Below the pieces are notes generated by a model, which made no database searches, had not been told where the DNA came from, and saw only the letters and a program-made list of their open reading frames with translations. Positions 43,778 through 52,385 of a stretch of 64,000 nt of DNA are shown piece by piece. The stretch is from Falsiroseomonas sp050563525. GTDB lineage: Bacteria > Pseudomonadota > Alphaproteobacteria > Acetobacterales > Acetobacteraceae. The position numbers and the translations under genes are program-made. Location of the stretch: contig NZ_JBNXUN010000002.1 in NCBI RefSeq assembly GCF_050563525.1, positions 62,001 through 126,000 of the forward strand. The letters run 5' to 3'. The stretch's first letter is position 1. The number at the start of each line of letters is the position of its first letter.

Positions 43778-45238
43778 ATGCGCGACACGCCCATCGTCAT
43801 CGTCGGTGCCGGACTCGGCGGGCTGGCGGCTGCCATCCACCTGGCGGCCAGGGGGCGCCAGGTGCTGGTGCTGGAGCGGGCCGCCACGCCGGGCGGCAAG
43901 GTGCACAGCATACGGGTTGGCGGGCTCGACGTCGATGCGGGGCCGGCCGTGCTCAGCCTGCCCGCGGTGTTCCGGGCGCTGTTCGAGGCAGGTGGAGCGC
44001 GACTGGACTCGCATCTGGACCTGCAAGCGCTGCCGGTCCTCGGCCGGCATGTCTGGCCCGACGGCCGGCACCTGGACCTGCTGGCGGAGCCGCAGGCGGC
44101 GGAAGCCGCCATTGGTGCGTTCGCCGGCGCCGCGGCAGCGCGTGGTTTCCGGGATTTCCGCGCCCGCGCGGCGCGCTGCTACGCGGCGTTGGAAAAACCG
44201 TTCCTGACGGTGCAGCGGCCGGGGATGCTGGCGCTGGGGACGCAGGCCGGGCCAGGGCTGCTCGGCACCTCCCCCTTCGGCACGCTGTGGGACGCGCTCG
44301 GCGAGCATTTTTCCGACCTGCGCCTGCGGCAGGTGTTCGGAAGGATGGCCGCCTATGTCGGGTCCTCCCCACTGCTGGCGCCGGCGACGCTGATGCTGGT
44401 GGCTCATGTCGAGCTATCCGGAACCTGGACGGTGCGCGGCGGCATGGCGCGGCTGGCGGCGGCGCTGGCAGAGGTGGCGGCCGCGCGCGGCGCCACCTTC
44501 CGCTACGGCGCGGAGGTTGCCGGGATTCTGGTGCGCGGCGGCCGGGTCGCCGGGTTGCGGCTGCGGGATGGGGAGGAGGTGGCGGCGCGGCAGGTCGTGC
44601 TAAACGCAGATCCGGCGACGCTGGCGGCCGGGCATTTCGGGGCGGAGGCGGCGCGTGCCGTGCCGGCCCTGCCGGCGTCCCGCCGATCCTTCTCCGCCTA
44701 CAGCTGGGCCATGGCGGGGCGGGCCGAGGGCTTGGACCTGCCTCGGCAGGCGGTCTTTCATTCCTCCGACCCGACCGCCGAATACGCCGCGCTGGCCCGC
44801 GGCCGGATGCCGGCGGCACCGACGGTGACGCTGTGGGCGCAGGGCCGCGGCGTGCCGGGGCCGGCGTCGAACGCCTCCGAGCCGCTGCTGGCCCTCGTCC
44901 CAGCCCCGGCGCGGCCAAGGTGCGATGCGGAGGATGATGCGGCCGGCCCGGAAGCGGCGGCGCTGGCCACCATGTCCCGGGCCGGTGTCACCCTGACGCG
45001 CGACGCGACCGTCGCGACCACGCCACGCGACCATGAACGGGCCGCGCCCGGCACCGGCGGCGCGCTGTATGGCCAAGCCGTGCATGGCTGGCAGAGCATC
45101 TTTGGCCGGCCGGCGGCGCGCAGCGCCCTGCCGGGACTGTATCTGGCCGGCGGCGGCACCCATCCCGGTGCCGGACTGGCCATGGCCGCGCTGTCCGGCC
45201 GGCTGGCCGCGGCGGCGGTTCTCGGGGAGCGTGCATGA
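43778..45238 (+). CDS. crtD: Hydroxyneurosporene/methoxyneurosporene (3,4-)desaturase CrtD
   Basis: 486-aa FAD-dependent carotenoid desaturase used in the spheroidene/spirilloxanthin pathways of purple bacteria. The Rossmann motif is IVGAGLGGLAAAIHLAARG, with LERAATPGGK following. The C-terminal CRTI signature is LPGLYLAGGGTHPGAGLAMA, which leans toward CrtD over CrtI, as does pairing with crtC. The gene is divergent from ppsR, its promoter carries a PpsR box, and it overlaps crtC by ATGA. Confidence 0.92.
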   Translation: MRDTPIVIVGAGLGGLAAAIHLAARGRQVLVLERAATPGGKVHSIRVGGLDVDAGPAVLSLPAVFRALFEAGGARLDSHLDLQALPVLGRHVWPDGRHLDLLAEPQAAEAAIGAFAGAAAARGFRDFRARAARCYAALEKPFLTVQRPGMLALGTQAGPGLLGTSPFGTLWDALGEHFSDLRLRQVFGRMAAYVGSSPLLAPATLMLVAHVELSGTWTVRGGMARLAAALAEVAAARGATFRYGAEVAGILVRGGRVAGLRLRDGEEVAARQVVLNADPATLAAGHFGAEAARAVPALPASRRSFSAYSWAMAGRAEGLDLPRQAVFHSSDPTAEYAALARGRMPAAPTVTLWAQGRGVPGPASNASEPLLALVPAPARPRCDAEDDAAGPEAAALATMSRAGVTLTRDATVATTPRDHERAAPGTGGALYGQAVHGWQSIFGRPAARSALPGLYLAGGGTHPGAGLAMAALSGRLAAAAVLGERA

Positions 45239-46173
45239 CCAACTCGGGCTGGGCTTTTGATCGTGCGGCGGCGCCGCGCGGCTATGGCTGGTGGTACGTG
45301 GACGCGCTCAGCGAGGATGGGCGGCACGGCCTGACCATCATCGCCTTCATCGGCACCGTCTTCTCCCCCTGGTACACGCTGGCCCGCATGGGCGGCGCGG
45401 CCGCGGATCCGCAAAATCACTGCTGCCTGCACGTGGCGCTGTACGGCGCGCCGCAGCGCTGGGCGATGACGGATCGCCGCCGCGGCGCCCTCAGGCGCGG
45501 CCCGGACTTCCTCCAGATCGGCCCCAGCGCGCTGCACTGGGACGGCAACGCCCTGACCATCCGGATCGAGGAGGTCACCGCGCCGCTGCCCAGCAGGCTG
45601 CGCGGCACGGTGGTGCTGCGGCCGGAGGCGCTGTCGACCCGCGCCTTCCAACTCGATTCCGAGGGCCGCCATCACTGGCACCCGATCGCCGCCCGGTCGC
45701 GGGTGGAGGTGGCGCTGGAAAGCCCGGCACTGCGCTGGTCCGGCCCTGCCTACTTCGACACGAACTGGGGCAGCGCGCCGCTGGAGCAGGATTTTGTCGG
45801 CTGGGACTGGTGCCGGGCGCCGATGCCGGAGGCGACGGCCATCCTGTACAACGCGCAGCGGCGCGACGGCACCGCGCAGTCGCTTGCCCTGCGGGTGGCG
45901 CGCGACGGGGCGGTCACGGATTTCGAACCGCCGCCGCCGGTTGAGATGCCGAAGACGCTGTGGCGCATCGCGCGACCGACGCGGGCCGAGGCTGGTGGCG
46001 CGCAGGTGGTGAAGACGCTGGTGGACGCACCCTTCTACTCGCGGTCCGAGATCCGCACGCATCTGCTGGGCCAGGAAGCGACCGCGGTGCATGAAAGCCT
46101 GTCGCTGGACCGCTTCGCCTCCCCCGCCATGTTCGCCATGCTGCCCTTCCGGGTGCCGCGGCCCTTCACCTAG
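45235..46173 (+). CDS. crtC: Carotenoid 1,2-hydratase CrtC
   Basis: 312-aa hydratase that adds water to the end of neurosporene or lycopene to make 1-hydroxy carotenoids. Family segments are GWWYVDALSEDGRHGLTIIAFIG, FSPWYTLARM and SGPAYFDTNWGSAPLEQDFVGWDW. It is translationally coupled to crtD, so two consecutive steps of tertiary-hydroxy carotenoid synthesis are made together. Its last eight bases overlap the stop region of the convergent small membrane protein. No crtF methyltransferase lies in the window. Confidence 0.94.
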   Translation: MTNSGWAFDRAAAPRGYGWWYVDALSEDGRHGLTIIAFIGTVFSPWYTLARMGGAAADPQNHCCLHVALYGAPQRWAMTDRRRGALRRGPDFLQIGPSALHWDGNALTIRIEEVTAPLPSRLRGTVVLRPEALSTRAFQLDSEGRHHWHPIAARSRVEVALESPALRWSGPAYFDTNWGSAPLEQDFVGWDWCRAPMPEATAILYNAQRRDGTAQSLALRVARDGAVTDFEPPPPVEMPKTLWRIARPTRAEAGGAQVVKTLVDAPFYSRSEIRTHLLGQEATAVHESLSLDRFASPAMFAMLPFRVPRPFT

Positions 46174-46435
46174 ACCGCAGCCGCACCGCCAGGTCGAAGG
46201 CATGCGTGAAAAAGGCCGCGACCAGTGCGGCCGCCACCCACCCCCAGCCGGCCCCGGTCAGCGCTGCGCGCAGCGCCAGGGCGAAGGCGACGCCAGGCAA
46301 TACCAGGCCGGCGAGGACCAGCGGCGCCAGGCCGCGGCCGGTGCGACGGTGCCACAGGAACAGCGCCAGCGCCTCGGCCAGCAGCACCAGCAGCACCAGG
46401 TCGGCGACCCGGCCGGAGGCGAAGAAATCCTGCAT
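46166..46435 (-). CDS. Small hydrophobic membrane protein, unknown function
   Basis: 89-aa protein with three likely membrane helices (VADLVLLVLLAEALALFLW, then APLVLAGLVLPGVAFALAL, then VAAALVAAFFTHAFDLAV) and basic ends. It is convergent with crtC, overlapping by eight bases. No family is recognised. The location beside carotenoid genes may indicate a role in pigment or photosynthetic membranes, but nothing in the sequence shows this. Confidence 0.65.
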   Translation of the reverse strand: MQDFFASGRVADLVLLVLLAEALALFLWHRRTGRGLAPLVLAGLVLPGVAFALALRAALTGAGWGWVAAALVAAFFTHAFDLAVRLRSR

Positions 46436-46627
46436 CCCTCACCCCGAAGCTGAACCAGCTTTCATCTGACGGAACCTTGCCCTGCCGCCCCCTGCCGCCA
46501 CCTTGATACAGTGGTGGGCACGACGCGAGGCTGGCAGGGTTGCCGGCCGGCGGCAAATGGCCAAGAACCCGCAGGCTGGCCGCGGCGTTGAGGCTGGCGA
46601 GGACAATGTTCCAGGAGGATGCTTCGC

Positions 46628-47023
46628 ATGGGATTTCCGACGATGAGCTTGGCCACGGGCGCCCTTTTCGCGGGCATCGCCCTCGCCCCCTTCGCCGCAG
46701 TTGCGCAGGATGGCGATGCCGCGGCGGGCCAGCGCGTGTTCAACCAGTGCCGCGCCTGCCACACGGTAAATGAAGGCGGCCGCAATGGCGTCGGTCCGAA
46801 CCTGCACGGCATCGTCGGTCGTCAGGCGGCCTCCGTGCAGGGCTTCCGCTATTCCGCGAACATGCAGGAATGGGCGCCTGGCAAGACGTGGGACGAGGCG
46901 AACCTGCGGGCCTACCTGACCAACCCGAAGGATGTCCTGCCACGCGGCAGCATGTCCTTCCCCGGCCTGCGCAACCCGCAGCAGCTCAACGACGTGATCG
47001 CCTACCTCAAGACCCTGAGCTGA
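46628..47023 (+). CDS. Cytochrome c family protein (class I, cytochrome c2-like)
   Basis: 131-aa secreted monohaem cytochrome. A signal peptide (ATGALFAGIALAPFAAVAQ) precedes the mature protein. The haem site is CRACH near residue 41, and the likely axial Met is in PRGSMSFPGLRN near the C-terminus. It fits soluble cytochrome c2/c550-type electron carriers. I chose ATG 46628 because GGAGG lies nine bases upstream; ATG 46619 would abut that site. In a phototroph such a protein can reduce the reaction centre, but a respiratory role is equally possible. Confidence 0.9.
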   Translation: MGFPTMSLATGALFAGIALAPFAAVAQDGDAAAGQRVFNQCRACHTVNEGGRNGVGPNLHGIVGRQAASVQGFRYSANMQEWAPGKTWDEANLRAYLTNPKDVLPRGSMSFPGLRNPQQLNDVIAYLKTLS

Positions 47024-47041
47024 AGCATCAGGCGGCCGGGA

Positions 47042-47896
47042 TCACGCGATCCCGGCCGGCAGGCCTTCCCAGGCTTCCTCCGGCGTAAAGCGACGCGGCA
47101 GCAGGCCCTGGTCGGCACAGTAGTCGATGGCCAGGGCGAGTGCCGGGCGAAGCGCCGCCCGGCTGCGGACCGCGGCGCCCGACTCCGCCAGCATCCGCAG
47201 CAACTCGCCGACCAGCGCCGGGTCGCCGTCCACCACGTCGCGCCGCATCACCACCAGGTGGTTCAGCGGCAGGAAGCCGTGGCGGTGGCGAAACGCCTCG
47301 CCGGCGGCGGCCGGGTCGGCGAAGACCGGGCGCAGGTTCGGGTCATTGGGCAATTCGTTGCCGAAGATTGCGGCATCCACCTCGCCGGATTGCAGCAGGC
47401 CGAGCAGGTCCTGCCCGGGCTGCGCCCGCGTCACCCAGGGCGGGTCGCGGAACTCCGGGACATGCGCGTCCTCAAAGGTGGTCCAGCGCTGCTGGTCCGC
47501 GCGCACCCCATGCGTCTCCGCCAGGCTGCCGCGCAGCCACATGCCGGTGGTCTGGCTGTAGGCGCGCACGGCGATGCGGGCGCCGGCAAGGTCCGCCGGA
47601 CCCTGGATCGGGCCATCCTTGCGGCACAACAGCGCCGCTTCCTGCGCCCGCTCCACCAGCACCACCGGCAGCAGCACCAGCGGCTTGTCATAGGCGCGCG
47701 CCATCAGGAAGGTAGCGATCGCCATCTCGCTGACCTCGTACTTGCCCGCCCGGACCATGGGCGCGAAGGCCTTGCTGACGGGCGCGATCTTTTCGACCGC
47801 CAGCCGCAGCTTGCCGGAGGGGATCGCTCCCTCCAGCAAGGCCTTCGTCCCGGGGTAGCTGGCGATGGCGGCCGAAAGCGTGCGCGCCTCACTCAC
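47042..47896 (-). CDS. 4,5-dihydroxyphthalate decarboxylase-like protein
   Basis: 284-aa protein of the family that includes 4,5-dihydroxyphthalate decarboxylase and periplasmic-binding-fold relatives. Matching segments are SYPGTKALLEG, FAPMVRAGKYEVSEMAIATFL, LAGARIAVRAYSQTTGMWLRG and WTTFEDAHVPEFRDPPWV. Family members decarboxylate aromatic diacids to protocatechuate. There is no signal peptide, which argues for an enzyme and against a transport binding protein. It overlaps the upstream class II aldolase gene by eight bases, in an apparent aromatic-acid degradation operon. Confidence 0.82.
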   Translation of the reverse strand: MSEARTLSAAIASYPGTKALLEGAIPSGKLRLAVEKIAPVSKAFAPMVRAGKYEVSEMAIATFLMARAYDKPLVLLPVVLVERAQEAALLCRKDGPIQGPADLAGARIAVRAYSQTTGMWLRGSLAETHGVRADQQRWTTFEDAHVPEFRDPPWVTRAQPGQDLLGLLQSGEVDAAIFGNELPNDPNLRPVFADPAAAGEAFRHRHGFLPLNHLVVMRRDVVDGDPALVGELLRMLAESGAAVRSRAALRPALALAIDYCADQGLLPRRFTPEEAWEGLPAGIA

Positions 47897-48683
47897 GATA
47901 GGACGGGTCCATCCGGTCCAGCTTGCGCAGCAGCGCCGGCCATTCCATCACGCCATAGGGGCGCCGCGTGCCAGGCTGGTAGTTGTTCCAGGTGGCGTCC
48001 ACCACCGCCTGCGGCACCTCCACCAGCTTCTGGCCGGTGGCCTGGGCTGCAAGCTGCGCGCGGCAGGACAGTTCCAGCCGGTGCATGGCGTTGAACGCCT
48101 CGCCCACCGTCTTGCCCACCGTCAGCAGGCCGTGGTTGCGCAGGATCAGCGCGTTGTTGTCGCCGAGGTCCCGCACCAGGCGTTCCTGCATCTCCATGTC
48201 CAGCACCACGCCTTCGTAGTCGTGGTAGCCGATCTTCGCGAAGCGCATGGAGGTCTGGTTCATCGGCAGCAGCCCGCATTCCAGCGAGGACACCGCCATG
48301 CCTGGCCAGGTATGGGTGTGGATGACACAGGCGATCTCGTGGCTCGCCTCGTGGATCGCGCCATGGATGACGAAGCCGGCGCGGTTCACGCCATAGCCGA
48401 GGCCGCCGGGGAAGTCCGGCTTGGCCAGGACGTTGCCCTGGACGTCGATCTTGACCAGGGAGGATGCGGTGATTTCCTCGTACAGCATCCCGTACGCATT
48501 GATCAGGAACGCGTTGTCCTCCCCGGGTACGCGGACGGAGATGTGGTTCGCGGCCATGTCGGACATGCCGTAGAGGTCGATCAGGCGGTAGCAGGCGGCC
48601 AGGTCGATGCGGGCCTGCCATTCCTCCGGCGTCACGCGGTCGCGGAGGGAGGGGATCTGGAAGCGGTCGGGGCTGTCGGGCAT
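47889..48683 (-). CDS. Class II aldolase/adducin family protein
   Basis: 264-aa protein of the aldolase II fold with HISVRVPGEDN near the N-terminus and metal-binding His residues in CVIHTHTWPGMAVSS and LRNHGLLTVGKTVGEAF. Its length and the GFVIHGAIHEASHEIACVIH region match the adducin-like proteins often encoded near phthalate or aromatic genes. It lies between an orphan TctC gene and the dihydroxyphthalate decarboxylase-like gene. It is clearly different in sequence from the aldolase at 38541-39263. Confidence 0.87.
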   Translation of the reverse strand: MPDSPDRFQIPSLRDRVTPEEWQARIDLAACYRLIDLYGMSDMAANHISVRVPGEDNAFLINAYGMLYEEITASSLVKIDVQGNVLAKPDFPGGLGYGVNRAGFVIHGAIHEASHEIACVIHTHTWPGMAVSSLECGLLPMNQTSMRFAKIGYHDYEGVVLDMEMQERLVRDLGDNNALILRNHGLLTVGKTVGEAFNAMHRLELSCRAQLAAQATGQKLVEVPQAVVDATWNNYQPGTRRPYGVMEWPALLRKLDRMDPSYRE

Positions 48684-48697
48684 GGAATTTTCTCCGG

Positions 48698-48769
48698 TTA
48701 TTCGGGCAGTGCGACCTACTCAGGCAGAGCACTCTACTCAGGCAGAGCACCCTACTCAGGCAGAGCACC
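48698..48769. repeat. Four tandem 18-bp units that duplicate the 3' end of a TctC gene
   Basis: Three near-identical units (48716-48733, 48734-48751 and 48752-48769; + strand consensus CTACTCAGGCAGAGCACC) and a diverged one at 48698-48715. On the minus strand each unit reads as G-A-L-P-E-stop (or V-A-L-P-E-stop), that is, the last codons and stop of the TctC gene. The last unit on the + strand is the real coding end of that gene. Confidence 0.85.
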
Positions 48770-49744
48770 GGCGAGACGGACGATCTCCCGCCACCGGCTG
48801 ATCTCCTCCGCCATGAAGGCACGGAAGGCTTCGGGGCCGTTGCCCACCGGGTCGGCGCCCTGTTCGATCATGCTCTGGGCGTTGCGCGGCAAGGCGAGGG
48901 CGGCATGCACGTCCGTGGTGATCTTCTCGATGATGGCGGGCGGCGTGCCCGCCGGCGCCACCATGCCGAACCAGGAGGAGGCGCTGAAGTCCGGGTAGCC
49001 CAGTTCCACCATGGTCGGCACGTCCGGATTCGACCGCGACCGGGTGGTGGAGGACACCGCGAGCGCCCGCAGCCGCCCTTCCCGGATGTGACCGATGACG
49101 GAGGGGATGGTGGCGAACATGAAGTCCACCCGCCCGGCCAGCAGGTCGTTCAGCGCGACAGCGCCGCGATAGGGCACGTGCAGGGTCTGCGTGCCGGCCA
49201 TCTGGTCCAGCATCACGCCGGACAGGTGGGCGGAGGTGCCGACGCCGGTGGAGCCGTAGCTGAGCTGCCCCGGCCGCGCCTTCGCCGCCGCCACCAGCCC
49301 CGGCACGTCGCGGATGGGGGAGGCTGCCGGGACCACCAGGATGTTCGGCACGCCCGCCAGCAGCGTGATCGGCGCGAAGTCGCGCAGCGTGTCGTAGGGC
49401 ATGTTCTTGACCAGGCTCTGGTTCACCGCCAGCGGCCCGACGGAGCCGACCAGCAGCGTGTAGCCATCGGGGGCGGAGCGGGCGACATGCTCGCTGCCGA
49501 TGTTGCCGCCGGCGCCGGGGCGGTTCTCGATCACCACGGACTGGCCCCAGGTCTCGGTCAGCGTCGCGCCCAGCAGGCGGGCGATGATGTCGGTGGTGCC
49601 GCCCGGGGTGAAGGAGACGACGAAGCGAACGGGACGGGTTGGCCAGGCGCCCTGCGCCCGCGCCGTGGCGGCGAGGCCGGCGAGCGGCAGGGCCAATGGC
49701 AGCACCAGCGCGCCGCGCCGGCCGATGGTGAAGCCCTGGGTCAT
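48752..49744 (-). CDS. Tripartite tricarboxylate transporter substrate-binding protein (TctC/Bug)
   Basis: 330-aa periplasmic binding protein with a twin-arginine-like signal peptide (TIGRRGALVLPLALPLAGLA). Bug-family segments are VRFVVSFTPGGTTDIIARLL, VIENRPGAGGNIGSEHVARS and TLHVPYRGAVALNDLLAGRV. No TctA/TctB genes are close. It is the first gene of the minus-strand aldolase/decarboxylase operon, so it may capture a phthalate-like acid. Its 3' end is the origin of the 18-bp tandem repeat. Confidence 0.9.
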   Translation of the reverse strand: MTQGFTIGRRGALVLPLALPLAGLAATARAQGAWPTRPVRFVVSFTPGGTTDIIARLLGATLTETWGQSVVIENRPGAGGNIGSEHVARSAPDGYTLLVGSVGPLAVNQSLVKNMPYDTLRDFAPITLLAGVPNILVVPAASPIRDVPGLVAAAKARPGQLSYGSTGVGTSAHLSGVMLDQMAGTQTLHVPYRGAVALNDLLAGRVDFMFATIPSVIGHIREGRLRALAVSSTTRSRSNPDVPTMVELGYPDFSASSWFGMVAPAGTPPAIIEKITTDVHAALALPRNAQSMIEQGADPVGNGPEAFRAFMAEEISRWREIVRLAGALPE

Positions 49745-49848
49745 GCTGGTCGTCTCCCGTAGGGCGGTCGTGCAGCCACCCGATTCAGCGGGGGAAGATG
49801 CGTCGGCAGTGTCCATGCGACAAATGGAAAGAATTTCGCCAGTAATTC

Positions 49849-50931
49849 CTATCCTGCATCAGTGGCCGGCAGCAGGCCAAGCCGGCGAGCCGCCACCACC
49901 CGATACAGCGCGTCGCCCCAGAGGGCTTCCTCCGCCCGGGCGGAGTAGACCAGGGAGATGTCGTGCTCGTCGTCGGAAGCGACCGCCGCGGCGGCGATCA
50001 GGGGCCAATCTGGCGCCGGCAGGCGGCGCAGCCGGCCTACCTGTTCCGGCGTCAGCGGCATCGGGCAGCCCATCTTGGGATAGATCGAGGCGATCGCCTG
50101 CCAGAAGAAGCGAATGGCGCGGGATTTGTCTGCCGGTTGCAGCGCCGGCAGCACCAGGCGTAGCCAATGGGTGCCGGTGACGGCATGCAGCGCGCAGAAT
50201 TCGGCATTGTCGGAGCTTCGCGGGAAGGTGGTGGCGGCGAGCACCATCAAGGTATCGCTCGCCATGCGCCGCATCGTGTCCCGGCCCACATCCAGCCAAT
50301 TGTAGACAGGCGCGAATGACGGCATCGCCGCGGTGCGGCGCATGGCGTGCCACAACAGGCCGTCGTCGAATTCCAGACCGCGCAGCGCCGGGTCCGCCGC
50401 CACGCGCAGCAGCACCGCGGCGGGCTGGTCGGTGATCGGCTCGGCCCCGATCCCCTCCCCGAGCGGCAGGTAGGTGGCGGCCCAGTAGCCGAGGCTCTCC
50501 GCGATTTCCGCCGCAGTCCCCGAATCTCGTGCATAGGCCAGGCGCATCAGCGCATGCAGGGCACTGGCGGCAATGCCGGGCAGCAGGCGCGGCAGGTACA
50601 GGTCCTGCAGGGTCTCCGCGCTGCCGAGGCGGGCGAGTTCGGCCCGGAAGAAGGCGCGGTAGGCGGCCTCCGCCTGCCGGTCGCCGAGGCGCGCCGTCCA
50701 GTGGCCGGGATCGATCGCCGCATCCGGCGCCGGCAGCGTGCGCAGCGGGTTGGCGGCGAGGTAGGCCCCGAGGAATCGCGCCGCGTCGGCCTCTCCGCCC
50801 CCGAGTCGGCGTTGCGCCCAAAGCACCATGGCGGCGTGGTTGGCCAGTGCCTCGCCGAATTCGGCGCTGTAGCCACGGGCCGACTCGAGCGCCGGGGGAG
50901 GGTCCGGGGTCAGCAGGGTGGGCGGGCTCAT
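49849..50931 (-). CDS. Questin oxidase-like family protein
   Basis: 360-aa protein similar to the questin oxidase-like (DUF4243) family, which includes fungal Baeyer-Villiger type enzymes that open anthraquinone rings. Family marks are the early FGEALANHAAMVLWAQRRLGG, LGYWAATYLPLGEG and the later HAVTGTHWLRLVLPAL and YNWLDVGRD. It has no known cofactor motif. The ATG at 50931 is chosen although upstream sequence is open in frame. It stands alone between a TctC gene and the FIST sensor pair. The real substrate is unknown. Confidence 0.78.
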   Translation of the reverse strand: MSPPTLLTPDPPPALESARGYSAEFGEALANHAAMVLWAQRRLGGGEADAARFLGAYLAANPLRTLPAPDAAIDPGHWTARLGDRQAEAAYRAFFRAELARLGSAETLQDLYLPRLLPGIAASALHALMRLAYARDSGTAAEIAESLGYWAATYLPLGEGIGAEPITDQPAAVLLRVAADPALRGLEFDDGLLWHAMRRTAAMPSFAPVYNWLDVGRDTMRRMASDTLMVLAATTFPRSSDNAEFCALHAVTGTHWLRLVLPALQPADKSRAIRFFWQAIASIYPKMGCPMPLTPEQVGRLRRLPAPDWPLIAAAAVASDDEHDISLVYSARAEEALWGDALYRVVAARRLGLLPATDAG

Positions 50932-51185
50932 CGAGGCTTCTCCAACCGGCGGCGCGCGATCCGCATCCTCCGACGATTGGCCGTGGTGGTCCAGGGCCGC
51001 CGCGGGCAGCCGACCGATCGTTGACCTGAATTCCGCCGGCGTGGCTTCCAACCTACCTACGGGATATGGTTTGATGCTTGCATCCTTTGCGGGAGATGCG
51101 ATGGCGTCCGCAATCGTGAGTCGTTTGACTTGATCGATTGAACCTGACCGCATCCTCGGTCGTTCCTGATGTTGGAAATGGCGTG

Positions 51186-52385
51186 ATGATGCGCGTGGCC
51201 TATGTTCGCAGTTCAGACCCTGTCACCGCGGCGCGGCATTGCCGGACGGCCATCGGCCCGGGCGCGCCGGCGATGCTGCTCGCCTTCTGCGGCGGCAAGC
51301 ATGACCCGGAGGCGATGCTGGCAGCGCTGCGCCGCGAATTCGGCCCCGTGGCCACCTATGGCGGTTCCGCCGCCGGTGCCATCGGGCGCGAGGGCTTCGG
51401 CTACAGCGGTTTCGAGCTTGGCCTGGTCGCCATCATGGATCCGGTGCTGGCGCCGCAGGTCGTGATGACGGAAGCGCTGCTGGGCGGCGAGGTCGCGGCC
51501 GGCGCCGCGCTCGGCAATGCGGTCGGCGCCATCGCCAGCCCGGATGCCGCCTGCATGCTGCTGTTCGACAGCGTCGCCAGCCACCGCCCGCCGCGGCTGC
51601 ACTTCGCCAGTTCGATCGTGGAGGGCTTCAACGACGCCTTCGGCACCACGCCGCTGCAATTGTTCGGCGGCGGCCTGCTGACCGACATGAACCTGACCGG
51701 GGGCTGGGTCTTCGCCGGCGACCGCGTGGTGAAGCATGCCGCTGTCGCGCTTGTGTTCCCGCCGGGTATCGAAGTGGAGACCGTCATCATGCATGGCTGT
51801 CGCCCGATCAGTTCTTTCATGGAGATCACCCGGATCGATGGTGCGGATGTCTTCGAGCTGGATGGCGAGCCGGCGCTCGGCGTGATGGAGCGGATGCTGG
51901 GCCTGCCGATCGGGGAGACCCGCGGCCAGGAATTGTCGCTGGTGGTGACCCTGGGCCAGAAGCTGGGCGAACCCTACGCGCCCTACGATGAGGGCGCCTA
52001 TGTCAACCGGCTGATCCTGCGCGCCAATCCGGAGGCGGGCTCGGTCACGCTGTTCGAGCCGGATTTCGCAGTCGGCACGCTGGTCCAGATCATGAGCCGG
52101 GACAACTCGCTGATGCTGGACTCGGTGAACCGGGGCGTTGCCGCGATGAACCGTGCGGTGGAGGGGGAGGACAACCTGCTGGGCCTCTATATCGACTGTG
52201 CCGGCCGGGCGAGCGCCCGTAGCGGCGCCTCCATCGAGGAGGCGGAGCTGGTCTCAAAGGCCTTCTCGCCCAGCATCCCCCTGCTCGGCTTCTATTCCGG
52301 CGTGGAGGTCGCGCCGGTCGGCGGCGGCATCAGCCGGTCACTGGACTGGACCGGCGTGCTCGCCGTACTGCGACGACGCCAATGA
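51186..52385 (+). CDS. FIST-domain signal protein
   Basis: 399-aa protein with an N-terminal FIST domain (LLAFCGGKHDPEAMLAALRR, ATYGGSAAGAIGREGFGYSG) and a C-terminal FIST_C domain (LTLFEPDFAVGTLVQIM through CAGRASARSGASIEEAE). FIST modules are thought to sense small molecules such as amino acids and are linked to signalling proteins. The start ATG 51186 is preferred over an earlier TTG at 51138. Its stop overlaps the histidine kinase ATG (ATGA), so it is likely the input partner of that kinase. Confidence 0.88.
   Translation: MMRVAYVRSSDPVTAARHCRTAIGPGAPAMLLAFCGGKHDPEAMLAALRREFGPVATYGGSAAGAIGREGFGYSGFELGLVAIMDPVLAPQVVMTEALLGGEVAAGAALGNAVGAIASPDAACMLLFDSVASHRPPRLHFASSIVEGFNDAFGTTPLQLFGGGLLTDMNLTGGWVFAGDRVVKHAAVALVFPPGIEVETVIMHGCRPISSFMEITRIDGADVFELDGEPALGVMERMLGLPIGETRGQELSLVVTLGQKLGEPYAPYDEGAYVNRLILRANPEAGSVTLFEPDFAVGTLVQIMSRDNSLMLDSVNRGVAAMNRAVEGEDNLLGLYIDCAGRASARSGASIEEAELVSKAFSPSIPLLGFYSGVEVAPVGGGISRSLDWTGVLAVLRRRQ

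Noticed and set aside
43768..44937. An alternative ATG ten bases before crtD opens a 389-codon frame.
   Set aside because: It reads crtD in the wrong frame and has no flavoprotein motif.
46619..46627. ATG 46619 as start of the cytochrome.
   Set aside because: It abuts the GGAGG ribosome-binding site, which is spaced correctly for ATG 46628.
48698..48769. Tandem repeats considered as regulator-binding iterons.
   Set aside because: The unit matches the coding end of the adjacent gene, so duplication of that end is the simpler explanation.
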